A DNA stretch of 64,000 bases, from assembly GCF_008831285.2 (NCBI RefSeq), contig NC_045138.2, positions 18,075,934 through 18,139,933 on the forward strand, written 5' to 3'. Of the stretch, positions 27,043-37,591 are shown one piece after another. Source of the stretch: Nymphaea colorata (taxonomy: Eukaryota; Streptophyta; Magnoliopsida; Nymphaeales; Nymphaeaceae). A program made the position numbers and the translations under genes. A model generated the notes under the pieces. The model did no database searches and was not told where the DNA came from. It saw only the letters and a list, made by a program, of their open reading frames with translations. The stretch's first letter is position 1. Each line of letters begins with the position of its first letter.

Positions 27043-27551
27043 AATTCCAATCCACCAAATCAAGATGGAGCTCCTCCAATAACTAAAATTAACATGTGCC
27101 CACAAAGTGAAGGCAACTAGAAAAATGCACATGCAAACGTCAAGATTAGAACTCAGATAAAAGGAACCGACTCGTGTGAAGATAAGAACTACAGAGAGAA
27201 GAAACGATTCATGGCCATGAAGGTTTTAAGAGAGCAAACATCTAACGCAGGGATTCGGCAAGGCAAACTACAAAAGAGACCCAGAGAAAATCTTACTTTG
27301 TGTCCAATGTCTTAACGCACGATATACTTTTGTGCGGCACAAAAAGATGCGGTAAGAGATGAAGAAGGAACAAAACCAAATTTCACAGACCAAGGATAGA
27401 AAGTTCGACTTTCAGCTGCCCGAGAGAGGACGATCCTCCATTCCTCCTTCATCCTGTTACCCAGACTAGGTGAAGCCATCTTCAGTCCCTTTGTTTTTCC
27501 CAAAATGAAAAGAGACCAAGAAGAAATCTGCCTGAAGATTGAAGGTGCCTG

Positions 27552-27705
27552 AAAAGGAAGTTTTCCGGCTTGAGGTCTTGGTGCATGACGCTGGAGGAAT
27601 GGCAGGCCTCGACGACGCCGACGATGGTTCCGATGAGCCGACGTCTTCCTGGACAGCGTGCTTCTGCTCGTTACTGCGCCCCGATGAAGTCGACCATGAG
27701 CGTTG
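27552..27705 (-). pseudogene. Calcium-dependent protein kinase fragment (decayed)
   Basis: Read on the minus strand, one frame gives [19 protein letters not shown] followed by [10 protein letters not shown]. This is the subdomain VI catalytic-loop region of plant calcium-dependent protein kinases, whose family consensus there is [24 protein letters not shown]. The catalytic-loop Arg of HRD is Gln here. Upstream, a related stretch is found only after a frame change and an in-frame stop, and downstream the kinase sequence ends at once with no DFG region. The block is more GC-rich than its surroundings. I read it as a short broken remnant of a kinase gene rather than an exon of a working one. 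Confidence 0.7.
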
Positions 27706-27719
27706 CGAGCGAAGCAACG

Positions 27720-29745
27720 GTCAGTAAAATTTTCCGTGGATTTCGATCATATGATTTGATCTAATTAAAACAAGTCGACCACATCTGGCTTACCAAACTG
27801 TATTTGGATCCGCATGAAACTTAAGCAAATCATCCATGATGATTTCTAAACCTATGTTATGCAGTGGCAGAGCTAGAAAATTTTGCTTGAACATGACATA
27901 AAGTTTCCTGTGGTTCGATTTTTCTTCTATTTGACGCATCTATAGTTATATAGATAACTACTGCATCAAAAGTGGCCTTCCCTATTCGTTTTCAAGTGTT
28001 CAGTAGGATACATATTTACCTTTTCCTTTGTGGTTTTGAAGCCAATTGATTCACATAGTCATAACATTGGTCTTGAATTGGTCATTTATCTTTGGTTTGA
28101 GTTGACGGACCCTTTTCTACTCGAACAAAAGAAAACAAGCAAGACAATTAATTATCATAACTGGTGGTGCCAGTTGCAGATGCAGTCATTAAGGTCCAAA
28201 ATGGTTAAAAGCATTTCTTAAAAGTCACCAACATAATTTTTCTAACTTGACAAACATTTCTTGGTATTGCAGGACTAATTAACATTTTAGGCCGCCATCA
28301 GCTAGAACTGAGAAAGCTTTTAAACACCCTTATACTGTTGTAAGTTGATTAGAAAAACAAAATGCTAAGATCTGAACAAAAAGGTCTCAGAAATTTTGAT
28401 GTTTCATGGTTAACCCATTCACCCGGCAGCAGACAGCTGAGGATCAGCTACCGATCTGATCCATGCAATCACAGCCAAGGGCAATCAAATCCATCCCCTT
28501 TTTATCTCACTTGATATGGGAAATCGAAATCCAACAATGTTGCATAAAGTCGATACTGGGCAGTGCCTGTCCCCAATTACCTCACTTTGATCATCACCCT
28601 TCCGGTGCAAATTCTCAGCACGGAAAAACTCTGTTTGGCGCATTCCCACCCGCTTTCCGGCGAAACTTTTGTCCCTGTTTCTGCTATACTCATACTCCAC
28701 GGAAAATGGGGTCCTTTCACACCATGACTGCTCCAACCTCATCGGAAAAGAGCCCGACTAAGCTTCAGAAAATAACAAATGAACTGCAACCCCATCGACG
28801 ATGCAGGCCCATGTGACCAGCAGCTTGCAATAGACTGACAAAGTTGAAAAAAAAATTAACTACAGGGAAGGAATCATTTTCTACTAAAGGGATATTGTAT
28901 CAAAGTAAGCTGCCATGATGTGGATGGATACGTCTGGTCTTCAATCACCTATCGTCTTCTATATGTAGTCTGGTCACGAGGCAACTCTTATGGTTCCCAT
29001 GTTCTAAACAATAAGGTTTTTCTCAGTTATTACATAGTAAAGTTTGTTTTTTTCGAAAAATTTTAACAAATAAAAAAAAAAGTTTAAAAACTAAAAATAG
29101 AATGTAAAAATTATAAACAAAAACATATGGTAAGTAAACATGTAAAAAATGTGAAAAAACGAGAAAAAAAATGCAAAAAACGAGCCTGGATGTTTTTGTT
29201 TTGTATTCCTTTCAGTTATTGACTTCTATTCCTCGATCTTGCAGTTTAATCAGTGAAGTTACTTTCCTTTTCATTATTAGCCTCTTTAGCTGGCTAACGT
29301 TCCGTAAGTAAAACTAGGGGCCGACCAACTTGAGTAGAACTATGAACAAATACTCCAGACCTGCTATTTTGAGTTTTTTGTTCTTCTTTCGCCCAACTGA
29401 GTTAGAAAAGAGTTGTACTGTATTTAGGCAACTATTCTAATCTAATGGTTACATCTCCTAGTTAGATCCTATCTATAGATCCATTAGATTTTTTATTTTT
29501 AAACCAAGTATATTCAACTTTTAGTTTTTCAATCAAAAGAGGGGCCTTCTTTCGCAACTTAAAAGGAGCGCTCTGATATGATAGTTAAGTTTTTGTGGTC
29601 GACAGTGATAATGACAAAGCCATATTGCAATATATGAATTGATTGACTATCCTCTTCAGTGTGAAACCCAATTAAAAGAAAGAAAAATCCAAACCACACA
29701 CATCTCTTTCATATCCGCACAGACAATGGAAAGATGGATAAGTAT

Positions 29746-29791
<46 letters not shown>

Positions 29792-30059
29792 GCAATGATT
29801 CTAATTTTTCAAAGTTACCAGCTATTTAATTAGGATCATTTATATTTATATGAAGTAGATGAACAGTTGAGAGAGAGAGAGAAAAAAAAGAAAACATAAT
29901 ATTAGATAATAAAAATACCCATAATTTTTTTCTTCTTGTTTTTCTCTACAGTGCTGACTTGATTAAATGACTTTGTGACTTTCAAAAGACAGTGTCATCG
30001 TTAAATTTTTATATGTATATATAATATGAAATATCGCACACATTAAATCTAGCATCTAA
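27720..30059. other. Spacer between the kinase relic and the chlorophyllase array
   Basis: No gene is supported. Overlapping frames at 28,463-28,816 (+) and 28,485-28,742 (-) have no recognisable motif. A GGCAGAGCTA start word lies near 27,865, and an AT microsatellite near 29.75 kb. The last 300 bases before 30,060 would be the 3' flank of the first chlorophyllase gene. Confidence 0.5.
29749..29789. repeat. (AT)n microsatellite
   Basis: An uninterrupted run of about 20 AT units. Confidence 0.95.
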
Positions 30060-31177
30060 TTAATTCTTCTTCATTTCAACTGTTGATAGTACCACAGGAG
30101 AAACTCGATCTGGCATCTCAAAAATCTTGTTAAGATCGTGGGCGTCAAGGATCAAATAGGCCTTCAAAAACGCAACCATGATGCCACCAACGAACCTCCT
30201 CAAGGCCTCTCTGTTATCCCCACCCGCGCAGACTGTAACAGGGACAGATTCATCCAACATGTCCACATGGCCGTAGTCCCTAGCCACGGCGTAGAAGACT
30301 GGTGCCACACACTCTTTGAAGAACTCTTCATGGTTGACGCCCTCCGGCGCACAGGCAGGAAGCTCCGGTTCCCTCTTCACACTGCTGAGGGCTGCGCCCA
30401 CCACCAAGACCGGCACCTTGGGGTCGAGGGAGTCCGGGACGAAGGTCAGGACTGGTGGGTCGATCTGGACGCCCGGTGCTGTTCCATCGCTTGGCTCTAT
30501 GCCCAGCAGCGCCGAGAAGGTCAGCCTGGGCTTGGCGTCTATACCCAGTGAAAGGGCAAAGGATAGTTTCCCTCCCCAGCTGTGGCCGGCAATGGCTAGC
30601 CTGGTGAGGTCCGGCAGCACTTCCTCTGGCAGCTTTGGCTGCAAACCAACTGGTAACCAGTCCACTGTGGCTGCTACTGACTTGATGTCTTCCATCCAAT
30701 CAGATCTTAGAATATTGTCCAGCTGCAGGATATATAATCAATCAAATAAACAGAGTATGTGTTTCATGGTGTGATTTTTCTCACCGATAAATTGGTGGGT
30801 GCAAGACTTGTGAGATCATCTTCAAGATAGATACATGGTTGAAAGAAAATCGATGAGAACATTAACTAACAACTTTTTCTTCTTTGATTTTCTCTCAGAA
30901 AAGATCCATATTGCCCAAGATGATTCGGATTAAAAGGGAAAAGGCAACTGACCTGAGGAGCCACCACAGTGAAGCCATGAGAAGCAACATGGTGCAGCAA
31001 CTGTCTGTACATGGAATTTTGAAGGGAAAAGCCATGCAGGAAGACCAAAGTTGGGTACAGGCCTTCTTCAGTGGGATGAACAATCAGAAGCGGTTTGGGC
31101 GGAGACAGAGGATCCTCACCGGCTACAACGATATCCGCGACCTGGTACTTCCCTTGCACGAATACATCAGTAGCCAT
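30060..31177 (-). CDS. Chlorophyllase-like protein with altered active site (CLH copy 1)
   Basis: Exons 30,953-31,177 and 30,060-30,722 join in phase 0 after APQ across a 230-bp GT-AG intron, giving 295 aa. Start ATG 31,177 (MATDVF) fits the neighbouring copies. Chlorophyllases are alpha/beta-hydrolase esterases that split chlorophyll into chlorophyllide and phytol. The oxyanion-region FLHGF, the nucleophile elbow (Ser about 123), YGH (His about 227) and the conserved C-terminal RRFVGGIMVAFLKAYL are present. Two family-invariant spots differ: the lipase motif reads GHSWGGK instead of GHSRGGK, and the block equivalent to DPVDG reads EPSDG, placing Glu (about residue 151) where the catalytic Asp is expected. 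The frame is open and splice sites are intact, so it is not an obvious pseudogene, but activity is doubtful. Confidence 0.85.
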
Positions 31178-31340
31178 GCTGTGGACACTTTTCCTGCAAA
31201 GTTTTTTCCTGCAAAACTTTATCCACCGATCTATGCAACGCCAGAGAAAACAAAACATCTCGTCGATCTGATAAATAACTTTTGGTAGATGGAAGGATTT
31301 ATAGAGTGGACGCATGTGCTAACATCCCCCTGATGTTGCG

Positions 31341-31596
31341 TATTGCCGAAGATGATTCGGATCAAAAGGGAAAAGGCAACTGACCTGAGGAGCCACCACA
31401 GTGAAGCCGTGAGAAGCAACATGGTGCAGCAACTGACTGTACATGGAATTTTGAAGGGGAAAGCCATGCAGGAAGACCAAAGTTGGGTACAGGCCTTCTT
31501 CAGTGGGATGAGCAATCAGAAGCGGTTTGGGCGGAGACAGAGGATCCTCACCGTCTACAACGATATCCGCGACCTGGTACTTCCCTTGCACGAATA
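31341..31596 (-). pseudogene. Duplicated chlorophyllase exon 1 without start codon
   Basis: These 256 bases match 30,909-31,164 of CLH copy 1 at a constant 432-bp offset with seven differences (about 97 percent). The copy covers the first bases of the intron, the splice donor and exon 1 from just after the start codon; the match stops before the ATG, and upstream sequence is unrelated. There is no second exon of its own. The frame is still open through the FLHGF block. It could at most act as an alternative exon spliced to copy 1, but without an ATG it is best read as a fragment of a recent tandem duplication. Confidence 0.85.
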
Positions 31597-31739
31597 AAGA
31601 GTGAAATCAATTTTGGTCCATGATCCATCCAGCTTGCAATTGTACCATAGCCTATGTTTTGTCCGCGTTGATCCTCATCTGATTCCCCCCACAAAAAAGA
31701 AACAAAGAAAATGCATATTTTGTTGACAAAAATACCAAG

Positions 31740-32214
31740 CAGAGATAGGTCTGCATCAATGAGTTGAGTTCAGACTCAAAGTCGACGGTAAAAAATGAGT
31801 CGAGATCAAGTTTAAATTTGTGCTTCAAATGTTAAGAGAGTTGAGTTCGAGTTGTAAGAACTCGACTCCTTTAAACTCCGCTTGGCTTGGCTACATAAAT
31901 GGGTCATGAATGAAAGATTTCCAATAGTTAAGTTTTTCTTTTTTCCTTTTTGGATATTTGGATGTATAACATGTGCATTCTTTCTTTGGATTTTCTGTTA
32001 GATGGATGTTCATAGTTGAATTAGTTAAAAACACTAGTTAAATGGGTTAAATGAATTCAAAGAAATTTGAGAAGTTAAATAAACGAGCTAAGTGAATCGA
32101 GCTCAAGCTTGATGCTGCATAATAGAGTCAAACTCAAGCTTAGCTGGGCTCGAGTCTTTTGAGTCTGAGTCGAGCTCGAGCTGGCCCTAGTTGGCGCACG
32201 TGCAGCCCTAAGTA
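31740..32214 (+). repeat. Dispersed repeat, copy 3 (CAGCCCTA-ended family)
   Basis: The block GAGTTCGAGTTGTAAGAACTC followed by GACTCC...TAAACTC matches 2,190-2,222, and the end CACGTGCAGCCCTAAGTA matches the other copies. The interior is rich in GAGTCGAGCTCGAGCT words. Confidence 0.55.
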
Positions 32215-32510
32215 GAGGTGTTGCTTAGCTCGTTCTGTTTCTGAAGCCATTTAAAAATTATTATGGAGCTAAATCTAACTCAAATTACTGTCTCATTTTT
32301 TAGGCTTGTAGTCTGATATAAGGTGGTACATTCTGAGCATTCCCCTCATTGCTGTTGGGTTGCTTTTGGTTTACAAACGGAAGGTTCCTACCCACATCAT
32401 CTTGACCCGTTTGTTGTTGGATCTGTAGATCTGATCTGGCAAGAGGAAAATGTATCATGCAATTAAAGAAGGGACCAGTGGCGGAGCCAACGACCACCAA
32501 CCTCACAAAG

Positions 32511-32513
<3 letters not shown>

Positions 32514-32552
<39 letters not shown>
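32514..32552. repeat. (AT)n microsatellite beside a GGCGGAGCCA word
   Basis: A run of about 19 TA units starts 40 bp after AGTGGCGGAGCCAACGACC (32,473). Confidence 0.9.
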
Positions 32553-32554
<2 letters not shown>

Positions 32555-32649
32555 TTATTGAATTAGTGCTCCATCCAGCTAAAATTTCGGCAGTGGGAGG
32601 GACCAGAAAGGATAAATGAGAGATGCAGATCAAAACTCTACTCATGAAA

Positions 32650-32790
32650 CATTGCCAGCTTTTCCACGGTTTAGAGGGACCAACATACAGGGCGCCATTA
32701 ATATTAACTCCCGAGTTTCAGGATGCCTTGCCTGTCAAAATCAACTGGCATTATTTTCAAAGTATCATGATACTTTCAGTTTGGTGAATA
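32650..32790 (+). repeat. Diverged repeat shared with 25.52-25.65 kb
   Basis: This is the second copy of the repeat described at 25,517; both keep GCGCCATTAA- and CTTTCAGTTTGG-like words in the same order. The short 62-codon frame here is the repeat read through. Confidence 0.55.
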
Positions 32791-35400
32791 GGAAAAGAAT
32801 CTGACCACCACATACGATCGATTTGGATGTAATTCGACAGTTAAAATCGAATAAAAAAGTGTCACTTTTTCCGAATAATTTTCTGAAAATTTTTCCATAT
32901 TTTATTGCCAATCTATTGGCCAAAATAATCCCTGAAACTCGAAACAGTTTTTCATTTCAATTTGCATAGATTTTTCTGTGCTTCAAATTTTCATGAGCTA
33001 AGTATTTCAGAAGGAATTGCCCACATGAACTATAGCATAAATAAAATTAAATAATCAGCTTAAAAAGATGTTCTTTAACTTCTGACAGATTACTTTTTTC
33101 ATTTATACTAATTTAGTTTGCATTAGAAGAGAAATCAGCAATTTGGTTTCACATGTTCTGTGAGATATACACTTCCTGTTTTTCTCTATCATATTGAAGT
33201 TACTTCATTCGCGGAGTCATGAATTTTTCTTGGTTTGGTCCGTTATCTTTGGTCGCTATTTGTGTCCATAGACCTTTTGCTAGTTAAAATAAAGAAAATA
33301 AATACAACAAACTGGTCTTCTAGAGCCCAAAGGCCAAGGTCTCCAACTTTTTGAAGGAATCATAGATGATAATAAGGATGTAAATGAATCAGACATATTT
33401 GATTACTGATCGAATTTCAAACCTATGTAGCCTGATTTGGTAAAGAAGTCCAGATCCAATTACAAAACATATTTGTATTCAGTAAGCCATTCATACCAAA
33501 TTTGCGTTCGAGCATGATATCCGGCTTACTCAAGTCCAATATGAATCCGGTTAAAAAATGGGGTCCTAATTTGAGTATAACTGTACCGGACTTGAATGAA
33601 TCAAATTACTTATTTGAGCTCAACAAAGGCTGGATCCAGTCCAAACCTGAAAAGGCATTTAAGAGTCCATATTATAATTTATAACTAGCAAGACCAGTAA
33701 TTGCGTAATGAGTGCTTATAATTTTCTTCTCTCATATTGAAGAGGGGTATTTCTTTCTTAAAAAAACTTTAGTTAAATTGTTAAAAGTTTGCATCTTCAA
33801 GAAAGTTCTCAATGTGCGTAGCCCGTCCAGACGGACTACTGTTATTAGAAGCTATAAATCTTGCCGCATATGCCAAAGAAAAACTATTTTTTTGTAATTT
33901 CTTCCACTATATTGATGATTTTCCACCAGGCCAAAGTCCTGTGTTTCAAGCTTTACATGTTGCACGTGCTCAAGTTCAACCATATCGCAACTTCAGCGGA
34001 TTTCACACACAACTCAATGAGGGCAGATCCAAGGAAGTAGATTTTGACATTTTGTCACTTTTTATGAAGGAAATAAAGCAAACTTGAAGATAAAGTTTAC
34101 AACAACATATGATTAATCTTGCTTTTTGTTTTTGTTTGTCTGCCTTTTCTTTTTCCTTCCTTTCATGTGCATCAATTCAAAATGGATCTGGGGTCCCTAT
34201 ATTTGATAAAGCGAAGTCTCGATCCGTTGTATGATACTGTTGGGAGGAAGTTTGATATTGCAGAAACTTGAAAAGTGAAAGCAAAACGACTAAAACAAAA
34301 CAAAATATGCAGTTTAAGGAGGAAAAAAAAAAAACAAGAACGAAATCCTTGTGTTGATTTTGCCAAGTTATGTTCAATATCTGATCATGGCTGGAGGCCC
34401 TGTTTCACGTGCAAACTACTCTCAAATCTAATTTCTTGATTTTGCCTAAAGCAGAAACCAGAAGAGAAAATAGTATCTGCTTCTCTCAAGAACTATTCAA
34501 GATATCCAGATGGCGACCACCTCCATCACCAAGAAAAATGATCGTTTTTATGTAAATTTCTTTGTACTTCTGCACCTGTTTGTTACCATCTTAGTTGGAA
34601 GTTCTTTGAGGTTCTTGTTTTCGAGTCTAAGTTTCACAAATCTAACAATATTGACATGATCTCTACCTTTAAGCAGATATTCGTTCGCCCGGCTGGTGGG
34701 TTCAACTTGAGACATTTAGCTTGAAGGAGATTAAGGGAGCAGAGCTTTAAAAGGAAAATCTACCCATGAATTCTATTTGGGTGATTTATGAGTTAGTTCC
34801 TACAAGGAAATCATCTGCAAGTTATCTATTTTATCAGATGTTTAAAAAAAGTATAATAAAAGGTTTGGTGCAGTCTGTAGTCCACATATCATGTCTGCAA
34901 ATTTAGAAAACTATTTCCTAGTTATACTGCTACACCTTGAGTTTCTAAAATAGCAACTTCGAGAATCTTTGGAGAAGATGCATTGGTTGGCTATTTCAGG
35001 TATTATTTCAGGACGTGAATCAATTTAGAGGCATCAGATTGATCAGGGTGCTGCAAGAAGTCGTTCATGAGAGATATACATCAATAATAATAGATTCTGC
35101 AATGTTTTCACAAAAAGCAGCACATAGTTAAAATTACCAAGGCATCACACTGTTCTGGATAAAGATCTTGTGTGGTGTAATGAAAGGTGCAAGAAAGAAT
35201 TCCAAATCCATGTAAAACTTTTACTAGTAATGGTATTAACAACCAAAAGTTTCCTGCAACAATATGAAGCACAGTATGACTGGAAAGGTTGATATTAACA
35301 AGAGTGAAGGAAAATTACCATTGGTACATCATTTACCTTCTAAACTTTTGCATTTAAAACAATCTACCCAGTAAGATTGCTGTCTTCTAGATATGATAGA

Positions 35401-37041
35401 CTAAGCCACCAATTCCGCTACGCTTTTCTTAAGCTCAATAGTGAAGTCCACCGGTTTGTTATGAGGCTTCTCAGTTATCTTCTCCAAAAGTTCATCATCA
35501 TTTAACAGATAAGCCTTTAGAAATGCCACCATAATTCCTCCTACAAATTTCCTCATGGGCTCTCTTCTGTCCCCATTTACGCACAAACAATAGGACGCCA
35601 TACCCCTAAGACCTGGAGTATGATCATCTAACATGTCTGCATGACCATAGTTAGTGGCTACTGTGTAACAAAAAGGAGGTACACACTCTTTATAGAAACT
35701 TGCATGATTAACCCCATGAGGCGCACAGGAAGGGAGGCCTGGGTACCGGCTCCGGCTGCCGAGGCCGGAGCCGACGACCAAGATCGGCATCTTGGGGGAT
35801 AAAGACTGGGGCTCGTGTTTTAGTACTGGCGGGTTTGTCTGCTCTCCTTCGGACTTTCCATCAACTGGGTCCACACCCAGCAGCGCAGAGAACCTCAGCG
35901 AGGTCTTGACCGCGCCTAGGCCCAGTACAAGTGCAAAGGCAACCTTGCCTCCCCGGCTATGCCCTGCAAGACCAATCCTGTTCAGATCCGGCCGCACATA
36001 AGTCGGAAGATAACTTTGTAGGCCAGCTGGGATCCAGTCTGCTACCATGGCTGCATTCTTGATCTCTTGCATGCAATCAGCTAGAGCAAACGTGTATAGC
36101 TACAATGCAAGAACTTGAAATGAGCAAAGAACTTCATTCATAACTCCAATATTTAAAGCTCTTCAAATATTAAATCATTGCAACAGATCAAATATTAAAA
36201 CAAGAATTTGGAACCAATGCCACAAGAGGCTCTGTTCCTTTGGCAAGCAATCTCAGTTTAGAATGTTCAGGTTGAAAGAGGTCAAGAGATTCACACCAGC
36301 TCTATGAGCAGATACCTCTAATTTGAAGGAGGTCAAGAGCACAATTTCAAGTTTATCAAGTTGTTCATACACCCTAAAATACGTCTTGTTTCTCTCGCTT
36401 TAGGACTGCAAAGTATAAACGAATCAACTGACATAGACAATAAATAGTTCAAATTGATGCCTTTTATTTTAAAAGATCAGTGTTCTAAGCACCGGAATCA
36501 ACCTGTGAACAGGAGCCCTAAAAGTGCAAAAGATGGAGGGTCTTAATTTTTGAAGACAAATTTTCATTCTTCGTTGGGAAAGAGATTTAACGGATTGGAG
36601 ATGGGAATGAGGTGTGAGAGGATCCACTTGCCACCCAAATGCCCATCCGTTCACCATAATCCAAAACATGACAGCAAAAATGCCTAGAGGCTCTTGCGTG
36701 CTTTCAAAAGAAGAAGAAGAAGAAGAAGAAGAAGAAGAAGAAGAAGAAAGATGGAAGAACAGGCTGACCTGAGGGGCGACGATGATGAAGGCGTGGGAGG
36801 CGATATGGGAGAGGAGTTGGGAGTAGAAGGAGTTATAGAGAAGGTAGCCATGAAGGAAAAGGAGAACTGGGTACTCCCCTTCCTCTCTTGGGTGAAAAAC
36901 CAATAGAGGTTTATGTGGTAATGGAGAATGGGTAGAAATGGAGCCTGGCTTGATGTCTAGAACTGCTACTCCATGCTTCCCCCGTTCGAAAACTCTATCA
37001 GCATCAGCAGCAACAGAAGCAGGGGAAGAAGAAGAAGACAT
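35401..37041 (-). CDS. Chlorophyllase (CLH copy 2), full length
   Basis: Exons 36,769-37,041 (91 codons, start MSSSSSPAS) and 35,401-36,099 join in phase 0 after APQ across a 669-bp intron, giving 323 aa, close to the usual length of plant chlorophyllases. Motifs: FLHGY (about 63-66), GHSRGGK with nucleophile Ser about 139, GVDPVDG with Asp about 168, YGHADMLDD with His about 244, and a conserved C-terminal VGGIMVAFLKAYL. The spacing of 29 residues between Ser and Asp agrees with what I recall for characterised family members. The N-terminus is Ser/Ala-rich, but I cannot decide whether it is a plastid transit peptide; chlorophyllase localisation differs between species. This is the most canonical copy of the array and differs most in sequence from the other three. 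A TTC repeat lies just inside its intron. Confidence 0.93.
36709..36749 (-). repeat. (TTC)n/(GAA)n repeat 19 nt inside the CLH copy 2 intron
   Basis: About 13-14 uninterrupted GAA units on the plus strand, thus TTC in the transcript, begin 19 nt after the splice donor (36,768) of the chlorophyllase intron. The run creates the poly-Ser and poly-Arg stretches seen in read-through frames. Confidence 0.95.
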
Positions 37042-37591
37042 GTCCCTGCCCTTCTCCCGTTCTCTTTGGTTGCTGTCACAAAGGAACCAGACCTTTTCGG
37101 GGCATATGGGTTCCATAAATACCTTATCTGTTTTGTATTTCCTCATCGTCCTGATTTTCTCCCAATTTCATGAATGCACTCAAATTTCTTTTGATTTTCC
37201 TTTCTGTCAGAATTTCTTGCAACAAGAGTTTGGTTAGATGGGCGAACCCACATGCTCATGCTCCAATCCTGCAACAAAAGGTTACAGAGGAGTTCTCTTT
37301 TATTTGAAAAAAAGAATGTGATAATTTTATATGCTTGTTCAAATTGATAGATGTGCTTATTGGATAATGTACTTGCAAAAGAAAAAGAAAAAAAAAAGAG
37401 TATTAGATTTGGTGTTTTGCACAACCAACTTGTAAGAGGAATGGAAGAGTTCATCACCGACGAGCATCTCAAGCATATTGACCAGCCACAGAGAGAAAAG
37501 ATGTTTGTGTCAACAACCATGATCACTAATGCAATTATATTCCAACATTATCGAACTCTCATTTTCTAATAATAGAAGGGATCGCAACAAT

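Larger units (their letters stand above)
20756..27545. other. Spacer without recognised genes
   Basis: No gene is supported. The stretch holds copies of the GGCGGAGCCA-ended repeat (near 22,445 and 22,696), a poly-T rich AT spacer, a diverged repeat shared with 32.65 kb (25,517-25,650), and a 40-bp minisatellite at 26.9 kb. Frames such as 20,577-20,960 (-) and 20,908-21,189 (+) are shadows of, or lie downstream of, the EPFL last exon. Confidence 0.55.
31600..35400. other. Spacer inside the chlorophyllase array
   Basis: No gene is supported. It contains the third copy of the CAGCCCTA-ended repeat (31.74-32.21 kb), an AT microsatellite next to a GGCGGAGCCA word (32.47-32.55 kb), the partner of the 25.5-kb repeat (32.65-32.79 kb) and AT-rich sequence. 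The frame at 33,812-34,087 (+) has no recognised domain. Confidence 0.5.

Noticed and set aside
30138-30774. Long plus-strand frames (137 and 152 codons) opposite chlorophyllase exon 2; similar ones at 37,529, 43,056 and 35,792
   Set aside because: They are antisense shadows of the GC-richer chlorophyllase exons; none has a domain and the minus frames carry all family motifs.
30866-31315. Upstream in-frame Met extending chlorophyllase copy 1 by about 46 residues
   Set aside because: The extension lies in leader sequence shared with copies 3 and 4, where the inner ATG is the only common start; it does not resemble a transit peptide.
33812-34087. 91-codon plus-strand frame in the array spacer
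   Set aside because: No motif, no similarity to chlorophyllase on either strand, and AT-rich codon use.
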